38,763 nucleotides of DNA from Dehalococcoidia bacterium. Its GTDB lineage: Bacteria > Chloroflexota > Dehalococcoidia > Tepidiformales > Tepidiformaceae. Positions 15,786 through 23,565 of the stretch are shown one piece after another (the first letter of the stretch is position 1; every line of letters starts with the position of its first letter). A program made the translations under genes and the position numbers. Where the stretch lies: assembly GCA_022826585.1 (NCBI GenBank), contig JAJDUR010000068.1, positions 1 to 38,763 on the forward strand. Reading direction: 5' to 3'. The notes under the pieces were generated by a model. It had not been told where the DNA came from and did no database searches. It saw nothing but the letters and a program-made list of their open reading frames with translations.

Positions 15786-17488
15786 CAGCGCCGGCGCGGG
15801 CCACCCCGCGCTGGAAGCTGCGCCGCGCATTCGCCCACCAGGAACGGCTCCCCAACCTCCCGCCGGTGGTGGGCACGGTTCTGGCGGCGCGCGGCATCAC
15901 CACGCGGGAAGCGGCGGAGCGGTTCTACAAGCCCCACCTCGAGGGGCGGCACGACCCCCTCCTCCTGCCGGGCATGGAGATTGCACTGCGGCGCACGCGC
16001 GAGGCGATCGAGGAGAGGCAGACGATCGCCCTGTTCGGGGACTTCGATGTCGACGGGGTCACGTCGATCGCGCTGCTCAAGCTGGCGCTGGAGCGGCTGG
16101 GGGCAACGACAATCCCGTACCTGCCCGACCGTTTCCGCGAAGGGTACGGGCTGAACGTCGGGGCGGTGAGCCAGTTGCGGGAGGCAGGAGCGGCCCTGCT
16201 CATCAGCGCGGACTGCGGCACGAGCTCGGTGGTGGAGGTGGCCCACGCAAACAGCCTGGGACTGGACGCGATCGTGCTGGACCACCACACGGTGCCGCCG
16301 GAGCTGCCGGCGGCAGTGGCCGTGATCAATCCGAAGCGGGAGGGGTCGCCATACCCGTTCACGGAGCTGGCGGCGGTGGGCGTCGCCTACCGGTTCCTGC
16401 AGGCGCTGTACGAGTCGCTGGGGCGGGAGCTTCCGGAGCGGGACTTCCTGGACCTGGTGGCGCTGGGGACGGTGGTGGACGTGGCGCCGCTTGAGGACGA
16501 AAACCGCGCGATCGTGGCGGCAGGGCTGGAGTTCATGCGGGAATCGCCGCGGCCGGGGGTGGAGGCGCTGGCGGGGATCGCGGGCACGAGCGCGGACCGC
16601 ATCCGGTCGGAGACGCTCGGGTTTGGGCTGGGTCCTCGCCTGAACGCGGCGGGACGGATGAAGCACGCGCGCACGGCGCTCGACCTGCTGCTGGCGGAGA
16701 CGGCCCTGGCGGCGCGGCAGGTCGCGGAGGAGCTGGACGTGCTCAACCGGCAGCGCCAGGAGGAGTGCGAGCGGGGGCTGCTGGAGGCGGAGTCGCTGCT
16801 GGGCGCGAGCGACGACCCCCTGACGATGGTGGGCAGCGAACAGATGCACGCCGGCATCATCGGGATCATCGCGGGGAGGCTGGTGGAGGCGCGGAGCCGG
16901 CCCGCGATCGTGTACGAGCAGGGGCCGGAGACGAGCCGGGCGAGCGCTCGGACTTTCGGGGACTTCGACATCGTGAAGGCGATCCGCAGGGAGTCGGACT
17001 TGCTGGTCCGGCACGGAGGCCACCGGGCGGCGGCGGGCTTCACGATTCGGAACGAGCACCTGGACGAGTTCCAGGCGCGGATCGTGAACACGGCGGCGGA
17101 GCAGCTCGCACCGGAAGACCTGCGCCCGTCGATGACCATCGACGCGGAGGCGTCGCTGGCGGACCTGTCGGGCGTCGAGATCCGGGGGCTGACGCAGTTC
17201 GAGCCGTGCGGCCACGGAAACCGGCGCCCGGTGTTGCTGAGCCGCAACGTCGAGCTTCGCGACGCGCGCCAGGTGGGGTCGGACGGGAGCCACCTGAAAC
17301 TGAAGGTGCGAGACGGCGCCTCGACGTGGCCGGGGATCGCCTTCCGCATGGGGGAGGCGGAGCTGGCGGACGAGCTGGACATCGTCTACTCGCTCAGCCG
17401 CGAGTGGCGCGGGAACAGGATGGAGATCGAGGTGCTGGACTTCGCGCCGAGCGCGGAGCGGCGGCCGCTGGTGGTACGTGGCCAGTAA
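15782..17488 (+). CDS. recJ: Single-stranded-DNA-specific exonuclease RecJ
   Basis: A 568-aa 5'-3' exonuclease of recombination and mismatch repair. The DHH phosphoesterase domain has D87, D89 and D91 in FGDFDVDGVTS, D144 in SADCGTS and the signature D167-H168-H169. DLVALGTVVDVAPL follows. The DHHA1 domain carries the substrate motif HGGHRAAAGFTI, and an OB-like domain with GLTQFEPCGHGNRRP comes last. All motifs are intact and the length is normal. Confidence 0.95.
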   Translation: MTAPARATPRWKLRRAFAHQERLPNLPPVVGTVLAARGITTREAAERFYKPHLEGRHDPLLLPGMEIALRRTREAIEERQTIALFGDFDVDGVTSIALLKLALERLGATTIPYLPDRFREGYGLNVGAVSQLREAGAALLISADCGTSSVVEVAHANSLGLDAIVLDHHTVPPELPAAVAVINPKREGSPYPFTELAAVGVAYRFLQALYESLGRELPERDFLDLVALGTVVDVAPLEDENRAIVAAGLEFMRESPRPGVEALAGIAGTSADRIRSETLGFGLGPRLNAAGRMKHARTALDLLLAETALAARQVAEELDVLNRQRQEECERGLLEAESLLGASDDPLTMVGSEQMHAGIIGIIAGRLVEARSRPAIVYEQGPETSRASARTFGDFDIVKAIRRESDLLVRHGGHRAAAGFTIRNEHLDEFQARIVNTAAEQLAPEDLRPSMTIDAEASLADLSGVEIRGLTQFEPCGHGNRRPVLLSRNVELRDARQVGSDGSHLKLKVRDGASTWPGIAFRMGEAELADELDIVYSLSREWRGNRMEIEVLDFAPSAERRPLVVRGQ

Positions 17489-17510
17489 TCGGTGGTCGAC
17501 GGGCAGGCGT

Positions 17511-17516
17511 TAGACT
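17511..17516 (+). promoter_or_regulatory. -10 element of a leaderless transcript (17523 gene)
   Basis: TAGACT lies exactly six bases before the ATG at 17523, and no Shine-Dalgarno is present. The start codon would be the first transcribed base. Confidence 0.45.
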
Positions 17517-17522
17517 CGGGGC

Positions 17523-17933
17523 ATGGCGGAGATACGGCTTTCGGCGGACGGGGAGCTAGCGCTGGCGGAGGGCGAGCGCATGGCGGCGGACCTGAACGTG
17601 GCAATCGAGAGCGTGGAGTTCCTGCTGGCGGGGGCGCTGAGCGTCCTGCGCGAGGAGGGGCGGTCGGGGCTGCCGGAGCCGCACGCGCTGGAGAACGCGC
17701 TTCGGGCCGTTCACGGGGAGGGGAGCACGCCGCTCTCCGACCGCGTGATGCCGGCCCCCAACCTGCGTCAGGCGCTGAACATGACGGCGGGGGCGCTGCG
17801 GCGCGAGGGCGGCACGACGATCGACGCGCTGGTCATCGCGCGGGGGATGATCGCGTCGGGCGAGGTGAATCCGGCGTTCTGGGAGGCGCTGGGGATGGCG
17901 GGCGAGGAGCTGGCGGGGCGTCTGGAGGGGTAG
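17523..17933 (+). CDS. Small Clp-N-domain-like protein
   Basis: A 136-aa helical protein with no signal or membrane segment. Its layout resembles the two-repeat Clp N (R) domain: one unit around SVEFLLAGALSVLREEG, and a second around APNLRQALNMTAGALRRE, TTIDALVIARGMIASGE and ending FWEALGM. The second matches the pattern of ClpC/ClpB N-repeats, where a helix with 'HLLLALL' is followed by the end of the repeat. No AAA+ module is attached. If the fold is right, it could be an adaptor or a decoy for Clp/ATPase partners; this is a remote, by-eye resemblance. It lies 34 bases after recJ with its own promoter-like hexamer. Confidence 0.5.
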   Translation: MAEIRLSADGELALAEGERMAADLNVAIESVEFLLAGALSVLREEGRSGLPEPHALENALRAVHGEGSTPLSDRVMPAPNLRQALNMTAGALRREGGTTIDALVIARGMIASGEVNPAFWEALGMAGEELAGRLEG

Positions 17934-18055
17934 GGGGCGGGGGGCTGTTGGGGGTTCGGCTGCTGGTGCTCAGGCGCTGCGCGGGCGCGAGGTCTCCTGA
18001 GCGAGCTGGATGAGGCGGTACGGCGACAACTCGAGGCGGGAGCGCGCGAGTAGCG

Positions 18056-19771
18056 CTACCAGTCGCGGTAGCGGTTGGCGATGGGGAGGCGGCGGTCGCG
18101 GCCGAAGGCGCGGGGCGTGATCTTGATGCCGGGCGGGGACTGGCGGCGCTTGTATTCGTTGCGGTCGACGAGGGAGAGGACGTGGCGGACGGTGGCCTCG
18201 TCGAAGCCCATGGCGACGATCTCGGGGCCGCTCGCGTCGTCCTCCACGTAGGCCTCGAGGATGGGGTCGAGCACCTCGTAGGGGGGCAGGGAGTCGGCGT
18301 CGAGCTGGTCGGGGCGGAGCTCGGCGCTGGGGGGCTTGTCGAGCACTGTCTGGGGGATGAGGTCGCGGCCGGCAGCCTCGTTGCGCCAGCGAGCGATGGC
18401 GTAGGTGAGGGTCTTCGGCACGTCCTTGAGGACGGCGAAGCCGCCGGCCATGTCGCCGTAGAGGGTGGCGTAGCCGGTGGCCATCTCGCTCTTGTTGCCG
18501 GTGGTGAGGACGAGGGCGCCGAACTTGTTGGCGAGGCTCATCAGGACGTTGCCGCGCTGGCGCGACTGGAGGTTCTCCTCGGCGAGGCCCGGCTTGGAGC
18601 CGTCGAAGGCGCCGGCGAGCATGTCGAGCATGGCGGCGTGGGCGGGCTCGATGGGGATGCTGAGGTACTCGATGCCGAGGTTCGCGGCGAGGTCGCGGGC
18701 GTCGTCGCGGGAGTGGTCGCTGGAGAAGCGGCTGGGCATGGAGACGCCGGTCACGTTCCCGGGTCCGAGGGCGTCGACGGCGACGGCGGCGACCACGCTT
18801 GAGTCGATGCCGCCGGAGAGGCCGATATAGGCGCGGGTGAAACCCGTCTTGTGGAGGTAGTCGCGGGTACCGAGGACGAGCGCTTCCCAGACCTCTGCCT
18901 CGTCGGGGAGAGGGGCGGAGTGGGGACGGGCGGGCTCTGCGGGCGACGCGAGGTCAGGCGGGAACTCCAGGTCGACCTCGCGAATGTCGTTGAGGTCATC
19001 GCCGGGGGCCGGGGCCTTCCGGCCGCCGGCCGGTTCGTGCAGGGGGATGTCGACGACGATGAGCTCGTCGCGGAACTGGGGGCCCGTGGCGACGACCTCG
19101 CCATGGGCGTCGAGGACGATGGAGTTGCCGTCGAACACCAGCTCGTCCTGTCCGCCGACGGCGTTGACGTAGGCGATGGCGATGCGGTTGTCGGCGGCGC
19201 GGGTCGCGAGCATGTCCGCGCGCTCGGCGCCGCGCCCGCGATGGTAGGGAGAGGCGTTGATGTTGACGCACAGCTCGGCGCCGCCGAGGGCCATGCCGGC
19301 GACGGGGCCATCCGCATCCCAGATGTCCTCGCAAACGCTGACGCCAAAGGTGAGCGAGCCGGCACGATAGACGGGCGTCGTGAGCCCGCGCTCGAAGTAG
19401 CGCTCTTCGTCGAAAACGCCGTAGTTGGGCAGGAGGCGCTTGTGGTAGGTATCGGCACGGCGGCCGTCGACGAAGACGGCGGCGGCGTTGAAGGGGTCGC
19501 CCTCGATGCAGTCGACGAAGCCGACGACGGCGATGATGCCGTCGGTGGCGGGGGCGAGGGCGTCGGCGGCGGTGCGGGAGGCCTCGCAGAAGGAGCGGCG
19601 CAGGACCAGGTCCTCGGGCGGGTAGCCGGTCACGGCGAGTTCGGGGAAGGCGACGATGGCGGCGCCCGCCTCGCGGGCGGCGGCGATGCTGTCGCGGATG
19701 CGCGCGCAGTTGCCGTCGATGTCGCCGACGGTGGTGTTGATCTGTGCGAGGGCGACTCGGCAGGACCTCAC
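18056..19771 (-). CDS. nadE: Glutamine-dependent NAD(+) synthetase
   Basis: A 571-aa two-domain enzyme that amidates nicotinate adenine dinucleotide to NAD using glutamine and ATP. The N-terminal nitrilase-type glutaminase has the triad E44 (FPEL), K111 (HKRLLPNYG) and C147 (VCEDIWD). The C-terminal synthetase has the PP-loop LSGGIDSS, STGNKSE-like TTGNKSEMATGY and the closing GIKITPRAFGRDRRLP. Two adjacent GTG codons are possible starts; the second (19771) lies six bases after TATGCT, which fits a leaderless start and gives MRSCRVALAQ, like relatives. The first (19774) adds one residue. It diverges from the GlgC-like gene across 60 bases. Confidence 0.94.
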   Translation of the reverse strand: MRSCRVALAQINTTVGDIDGNCARIRDSIAAAREAGAAIVAFPELAVTGYPPEDLVLRRSFCEASRTAADALAPATDGIIAVVGFVDCIEGDPFNAAAVFVDGRRADTYHKRLLPNYGVFDEERYFERGLTTPVYRAGSLTFGVSVCEDIWDADGPVAGMALGGAELCVNINASPYHRGRGAERADMLATRAADNRIAIAYVNAVGGQDELVFDGNSIVLDAHGEVVATGPQFRDELIVVDIPLHEPAGGRKAPAPGDDLNDIREVDLEFPPDLASPAEPARPHSAPLPDEAEVWEALVLGTRDYLHKTGFTRAYIGLSGGIDSSVVAAVAVDALGPGNVTGVSMPSRFSSDHSRDDARDLAANLGIEYLSIPIEPAHAAMLDMLAGAFDGSKPGLAEENLQSRQRGNVLMSLANKFGALVLTTGNKSEMATGYATLYGDMAGGFAVLKDVPKTLTYAIARWRNEAAGRDLIPQTVLDKPPSAELRPDQLDADSLPPYEVLDPILEAYVEDDASGPEIVAMGFDEATVRHVLSLVDRNEYKRRQSPPGIKITPRAFGRDRRLPIANRYRDW

Positions 19772-19777
19772 CACCTC

Positions 19778-19783
19778 AGCATA
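19778..19783 (-). promoter_or_regulatory. -10 element of a leaderless nadE transcript
   Basis: TATGCT on the minus strand (five of six consensus bases) is followed by six bases and then GTG at 19771. It shares the 60-base divergent region with the GlgC-like gene promoter. Confidence 0.45.
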
Positions 19784-19819
19784 GCCGTTCGGGGCACAAG
19801 GTCCGGCGTCCCAGGTGGC

Positions 19820-19825
19820 TACAAT
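19820..19825 (+). promoter_or_regulatory. -10 element of a leaderless glgC-like transcript
   Basis: TACAAT is followed by six bases and the ATG at 19832. A purine-rich AGGTGG at 19813-19818 would lie upstream of the transcript, so it cannot be the ribosome-binding site if this promoter is used. Confidence 0.5.
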
Positions 19826-19831
19826 GCGGCC

Positions 19832-21118
19832 ATGCACGACGTGCTCGCATTGATCCTGGCGGGGGGGCAGGGCGACCGGCTCTCGGTGCTCTCGGAGCAG
19901 CGAGCGAAACCGGCGGTGGTGTTCGGCGGGCAGTACCGGATCGTCGACTTCGCCCTGAGCAACTGCGCGGCGAGCGACATCGACCAGGTGGCGGTCCTGA
20001 CGCAGTACCGGCCGCGTTCGCTGGTGAACCACATCGGCTCGGGCCGGGCGTGGGGCTACGACACGCCCGACCGGCACCTCGAGATCCTTCAGCCCTACCT
20101 GGGGCGGGCGGACATGGACTGGTACCAGGGGACGGCGGACGCGGTGTACCAGAACCTCTACCTGATCGCACAGTCGCAGGCGGAGGAGGTGCTGATCCTG
20201 TCGGCGGACCACGTGTACCTGATGTCGTACCGGAACCTCGTGGCGTATCACCGGCGGCAACGGGCGGACGTGACGATCGGGGTGTACTCGGTGCCGCTGG
20301 AGGAGGCGCACCGCTTCGGCGTGCTGGAGCTGGAGGCGAGCGGGCGTGTGGTGGACTTCCAGGAGAAGCCACCGGAGCCGAAGTCGACCTGGGCCTCGAT
20401 GGGGATCTACTGCTTCAACCGGGACGTGCTGATCGAGGCGCTGCAGGAAGACGCGGGGCTAACGCCAAGTGCGCACGACTTCGGCAAGGACATCGTGCCG
20501 CGCATCTTCGGGAGCAGGCGGGTATTCGGGTACCAGTACCTCGACTACTGGCGCGACGTGGGGACGATCGAGGCGTACTGGCAGGCGAACATGGACCTGA
20601 TCGAGCGGTATCCGCCGCTGCAGCTGGCGAACGCGGATGCGCCGCTGCGGACGTCGCGGGTCTCCCAGACGCCGGCGAGATTCGGGGGAAACGCCTCCCC
20701 CAACGACGCGCTTATATCGCCGGGGGCGCAGATCGATGGGAAGGTGGAACGCTCGGTGGTCTCGCCGGGGGTGCTGGTGGAGGAGGGGGCGCACGTGCGC
20801 GACTCCATCGTCTGCCACGACGCGGTGGTGCGGGCGGGAGCGGTGGTGGACCGGGCGATCCTGGATAAGGACGTCGAGGTGGGGCCGGGCGCGGTGGTAG
20901 GGGTAGGAGACGACTCGGTCGTGAACCGGGAGCGGCCCGACATCGTGAACTGCGGCATCACGATCGTGGGGAAGCGGGCGGTAGTGCCGGCGGGGATGAC
21001 AGTCGGGCGGAACGTGATCATCGGTCCGGGGGTGGAGGAGGAGCTGGCGGGGCTGGACGCGGTCGAGTCGGGGGAGACGGTGTTGCCGGAGCAGATGCCG
21101 CTCCACCTGTTCGTCTGA
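19832..21118 (+). CDS. glgC: Glucose-1-phosphate adenylyltransferase (GlgC-like)
   Basis: A 428-aa nucleotidyltransferase forming ADP-glucose from ATP and glucose-1-phosphate, the committed step of glycogen synthesis. [20 protein letters not shown] gives the nucleotide-binding loop, and [41 protein letters not shown] and [13 protein letters not shown] are GlgC signatures. The C-terminus (from about 290) is a left-handed beta-helix of hexapeptide repeats. The frame is open far upstream, but [12 protein letters not shown] is the family start and the promoter lies just before it. No glycogen synthase or branching enzyme is in the window, so a variant sugar-nucleotide role is possible. Confidence 0.9.
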   Translation: MHDVLALILAGGQGDRLSVLSEQRAKPAVVFGGQYRIVDFALSNCAASDIDQVAVLTQYRPRSLVNHIGSGRAWGYDTPDRHLEILQPYLGRADMDWYQGTADAVYQNLYLIAQSQAEEVLILSADHVYLMSYRNLVAYHRRQRADVTIGVYSVPLEEAHRFGVLELEASGRVVDFQEKPPEPKSTWASMGIYCFNRDVLIEALQEDAGLTPSAHDFGKDIVPRIFGSRRVFGYQYLDYWRDVGTIEAYWQANMDLIERYPPLQLANADAPLRTSRVSQTPARFGGNASPNDALISPGAQIDGKVERSVVSPGVLVEEGAHVRDSIVCHDAVVRAGAVVDRAILDKDVEVGPGAVVGVGDDSVVNRERPDIVNCGITIVGKRAVVPAGMTVGRNVIIGPGVEEELAGLDAVESGETVLPEQMPLHLFV

Positions 21119-21119
21119 C

Positions 21120-21509
21120 GTGCGGCTCTTCAGCGTGGAGGAGGCGCGAGCGCTGCTGCCGCAGGTGCGGCTGGTGCTGGAGCGCCTGCGGGAGGCGTTC
21201 GTGGCGCTGCGGGCGGACCGGGCGATGGAGGCGGCGCAGCGGCGGGCCTCGATGGCGGACGGCCACCCGGTGGCGCTGCCCACCGGAACCGCCGAGGAGG
21301 AGCGGAAACGTCACGAGGAGACGCTGCGGGAGTGCATGGAGTTGCTCGACGGCTGGGGAATCCAGCTGAAGGATCCCGAGCGCGGGTTGATCGACTTCCC
21401 CCACGAACGGGACGGGGTGGTGGTGCTGTTGTGCTACGAGCTGGACGAGACGGAGCTGGCCTACTGGCACCCGGTGGAGACAGGGTACGCGGGGCGGCAA
21501 CCGATCTGA
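21120..21509 (+). CDS. DUF2203 family protein
   Basis: A 129-aa conserved protein of unknown function, beginning GTG one base after the upstream stop. The family pattern is clear: N-terminal FSVEEARALLPQVR with a long helical middle, then GIQLKDPERGLIDFPHERDG, CYELDETELAYWH and the end GYAGRQPI. It is small, soluble and acidic, with no obvious catalytic site. Coupling to the GlgC-like gene suggests co-expression; no function can be assigned. Confidence 0.85.
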   Translation: MRLFSVEEARALLPQVRLVLERLREAFVALRADRAMEAAQRRASMADGHPVALPTGTAEEERKRHEETLRECMELLDGWGIQLKDPERGLIDFPHERDGVVVLLCYELDETELAYWHPVETGYAGRQPI

Positions 21510-21545
21510 GCGGGGGCGCTTACGCGCCGCCGCCGGGGGATTCCG

Positions 21546-21551
21546 TACAAT
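21546..21551 (+). promoter_or_regulatory. -10 element for the alpha/beta-hydrolase-fold gene
   Basis: TACAAT (five of six consensus bases) would start transcription near 21558, leaving a short leader with GAGGGGG before the ATG at 21581. A -35 box is not evident. Confidence 0.5.
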
Positions 21552-21580
21552 CGAAGGAGCGATAGACGAGGGGGTACGCC

Positions 21581-22426
21581 ATGACGAGCGCGTTTGGTGT
21601 CCGGGACATTTTCGTTGAAGCAAATGGGCTGCGGCAGCACCTCATCGCGAGGGGTTCGGCGACGGCGCCCAGCGTCCTGCTCCTGCACAACCTGGTGGGG
21701 CAGGCTCGCATGTTCGACCGGGCGGCCACGGAGCTCTCCGACCGCTTCCAGGTGTTCGCCCTGGACTTCCGGGGCCGGGGGGAGTCGGCCTGGGGACCGC
21801 ACGACGAGTACACCCAGAGCGTGTACGTCTCGGACGTGGAGGCGGTGCGGGAGGCGCTGGGCATCCAGCGGGTGGCGCTGGTGGGGACGGCGATGGGGGG
21901 CGGCGTGGCGATGGCCTACGCGGCCAAGTACCCGGAGCGCGTGACGGCGCTCGTGATGAACGACATCGGGCCGGACGTGGACGGCGGGGGCGTGAACCGC
22001 ATCAGCGACCGCACGGACTCGACGCCAACGGCCTTCCCCGACCTGAAGGCGGTGGTGGCGTACTACAAGGAGCACTTTCCGGCGGCGGCGAGACTCTCGA
22101 ACCAGCGGGTCGAGGACTATGCGCGTTGGAACGTGCGGCTGAGCGACAACGGGCTGTACGTGTGGAAGATGGACCCGGCAGCCCGGCACGTGGGGATGGG
22201 GGTTCCGGAGCAGGACGAGCTCTGGCAGATGTACCGCTCGATCACGTGCCCGATCCTGGTGCTGCGGGGCGAGCACAGCGACATCCTGAGCCGGGAGACA
22301 GCGGCGAAGATGGGCCGGGAGCATCCGGACGCGCGCGTCGTTGAGGTGAGCGGGGCGGCGCATCCGCCCCTGCTCACGGAACCGGACTCGATATCAGCGC
22401 TGAACCAGTTCCTGCCGGTGGATTAG
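21581..22426 (+). CDS. Alpha/beta-hydrolase-fold protein lacking the nucleophile serine
   Basis: A 281-aa member of the alpha/beta-hydrolase superfamily. LLLHNLVGQARMF holds the oxyanion-hole position, DFRGRGES is typical, LRGEHSDILS gives the acid and GAAHPPLLTEP the histidine. The nucleophile elbow, normally G-x-S-x-G, reads G102-T103-A104-M105-G106, so the serine is alanine; the usual HG near residue 36 is HN. By this reading it cannot form the normal acyl-enzyme. It may use a different chemistry, as cofactor-free dioxygenases of this fold do with an intact His-Asp pair, or bind a ligand without catalysis. It stands alone between DUF2203 and the trp leader. Confidence 0.85.
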   Translation: MTSAFGVRDIFVEANGLRQHLIARGSATAPSVLLLHNLVGQARMFDRAATELSDRFQVFALDFRGRGESAWGPHDEYTQSVYVSDVEAVREALGIQRVALVGTAMGGGVAMAYAAKYPERVTALVMNDIGPDVDGGGVNRISDRTDSTPTAFPDLKAVVAYYKEHFPAAARLSNQRVEDYARWNVRLSDNGLYVWKMDPAARHVGMGVPEQDELWQMYRSITCPILVLRGEHSDILSRETAAKMGREHPDARVVEVSGAAHPPLLTEPDSISALNQFLPVD

Positions 22427-22439
22427 CCGGCCCTGCGTA

Positions 22440-22468
22440 TTGACCGCTCGCGCTCGCGCACCTAGGCT
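22440..22468 (+). promoter_or_regulatory. Promoter of the trp operon (-35 TTGACC, -10 TAGGCT, spacing 17)
   Basis: TTGACC at 22440-22445 matches the -35 consensus at five of six bases. TAGGCT at 22463-22468 follows after 17 bases, the ideal spacing. Transcription would begin near 22475, just ahead of the T-box stem I. This is the best-formed promoter in the window and supports TAGGCT/TAGGAT as a host -10 variant. Confidence 0.75.
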
Positions 22469-22474
22469 CGAACG

Positions 22475-22730
22475 ACAACTGAATCGAAGAAGCGTCGATC
22501 GGGAGGAGTACCCGCTCAGGCGGCCTTGCAGCGAACCGGGGACGGTGGGAGCCCGGCAGGTGCGCAAGCGGAGAATGGACCCGGGAGCTCCCTCGCAGAA
22601 GCCGGCGACGGTGGGTAGGCGAGGGCGGGATGGGCCCCGTTAGCGGCCCCGGGCGCTCCGTCCGGCAACGGAGGCGCGCTCGCTGAGCGCTCCGGCGGTT
22701 TGCGCCGGGGAATGAAGGTGGCACCGCGGG
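22475..22730 (+). promoter_or_regulatory. T-box leader, tryptophan-specific
   Basis: This RNA leader senses uncharged tRNA-Trp and lets transcription proceed when tryptophan is short. Stem I closes with GGGAG (22501-22505) and CTCCC (22588-22592). It carries the GGAGTA element, the AGCGA bulge, and the apical CCGGGGACGGTGGGAGCCCGG region (22534-22554 approx.). The specifier TGG (22576-22578), in GAATGGA, reads the Trp codon. A stem CTCCGT/ACGGAG (22656-22673) precedes the antiterminator, whose T-box core GAAGGTGGCACCGCGG is at 22714-22729. The bulge UGGC would pair with GCCA, fitting a tRNA-Trp discriminator G. It controls the CADD-like gene, trpS and trp genes downstream. Confidence 0.93.
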
Positions 22731-22731
22731 A

Positions 22732-22762
22732 ACCCCGTCCTTTCGGACCGGGGTCTTTTTTT
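22732..22762 (+). terminator. T-box regulated rho-independent terminator
   Basis: ACCCCG/CGGGGT with TCC/GGA above it (one bulged C) and a TTTC loop, followed by C and seven T. Its 5' side overlaps the T-box antiterminator partner sequence, so tRNA binding would prevent its formation. Confidence 0.92.
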
Positions 22763-22868
22763 GGGTCGCCTGCCACCGTGCCGAGCGGTACCGACAACGC
22801 CGCGAGGGGCGGAGGGGGCGGCTCCCGTGAAGGAACAAGAACGAGCATTGGACCAGGGAGGTCGGAAA

Positions 22869-23540
22869 ATGACGATGACAGAATCGGGGACCGCGCTGGA
22901 GACGCGCATGCGGGAGGCGATCGCGGAGCGGTCGCTGCTCGAGCACCCCTTCTACCAGGCGTGGAGCGAGGGCACGCTGGAGGTGGAGCGACTGCAGGAC
23001 TACGCGCGGCAGTACTACCACTTCGAGCGAGCGTTTCCCCGCTTCGTGAGCGCGATCCACGCACGCACGGAGTCGCCGTCGATCCGGCAGCTGCTGCTGG
23101 ACAACCTCTGGGACGAGGAGCACGGGGAGCGGAACCATCCGGCCCTGTGGCTGGAGTTCGCGGCTGCGCTGGATGTCTCCGCCGAGGAGGTGGAGGGAGC
23201 GGCGCTGCACCCGCAGACGGCGGCGCTCATCGAGCACTACGCCGAGGTGGCGCAGAACGCGCCGGTGGCGGAGGCGCTGGCGACGCTGTTCGCCTACGAG
23301 TCGCAGGTGCCGGCGATCGCCTGGGAGAAGATCAAGGGCCTCACGGAGCACTACGACCTGCTCCCGGAGCAGTTCGAGTTCTTCTCCGTGCACCTGGTCT
23401 CGGACGTCGCCCACTCCGGCGCCGAGCTTTCGGCGATCGAGGAGGTCTGCGACGACGAGGAGGCCGTGGTCGCGGCCGCCGAGCGGGCGAGCGAGCGGCT
23501 GCTGGGCTTCCTGGACGGCTGCTACGGAGCGGCGGCCTAG
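22869..23540 (+). CDS. CADD/PqqC-like haem-oxygenase-fold diiron oxygenase homologue
   Basis: A 223-aa helical protein of the TenA/PqqC/CADD superfamily. Metal-ligand spacing matches CADD: E83-x6-H90 in DEEHGERNH, E143 in AWEKIKG, and H175-x3-D179-x2-H182 in HLVSDVAH; Y29 lies where CADD has its sacrificial tyrosine. CADD and its relatives make p-aminobenzoate from their own tyrosine in oxygen-dependent reactions; other members of the fold oxidise amino acids. By simple spacing, the amino-donor lysine of CADD falls on D153, so the donor may differ. GGGAGG precedes ATG at 22869. As the first gene after the Trp T-box it should be induced by tryptophan shortage. The family call is firm; the reaction is not. 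Confidence 0.75.
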   Translation: MTMTESGTALETRMREAIAERSLLEHPFYQAWSEGTLEVERLQDYARQYYHFERAFPRFVSAIHARTESPSIRQLLLDNLWDEEHGERNHPALWLEFAAALDVSAEEVEGAALHPQTAALIEHYAEVAQNAPVAEALATLFAYESQVPAIAWEKIKGLTEHYDLLPEQFEFFSVHLVSDVAHSGAELSAIEEVCDDEEAVVAAAERASERLLGFLDGCYGAAA

Positions 23541-23565
23541 CGGTCGCCACCGAGGGAGGATCCTG

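Noticed and set aside
17934..18055. A short in-frame stretch ending LSELDEAVRRQLEAGARE before a stop at 18052-18054 region, possibly the displaced end of the Clp-N-like protein.
   Set aside because: It lacks a start, and a frameshift cannot be shown without homologues; no terminator is evident in the gap either.
18851..19831. Upstream extension of the GlgC-like frame over nadE.
   Set aside because: The family start [12 protein letters not shown] and the -10 element fix the start at 19832; the extension is antisense to nadE.
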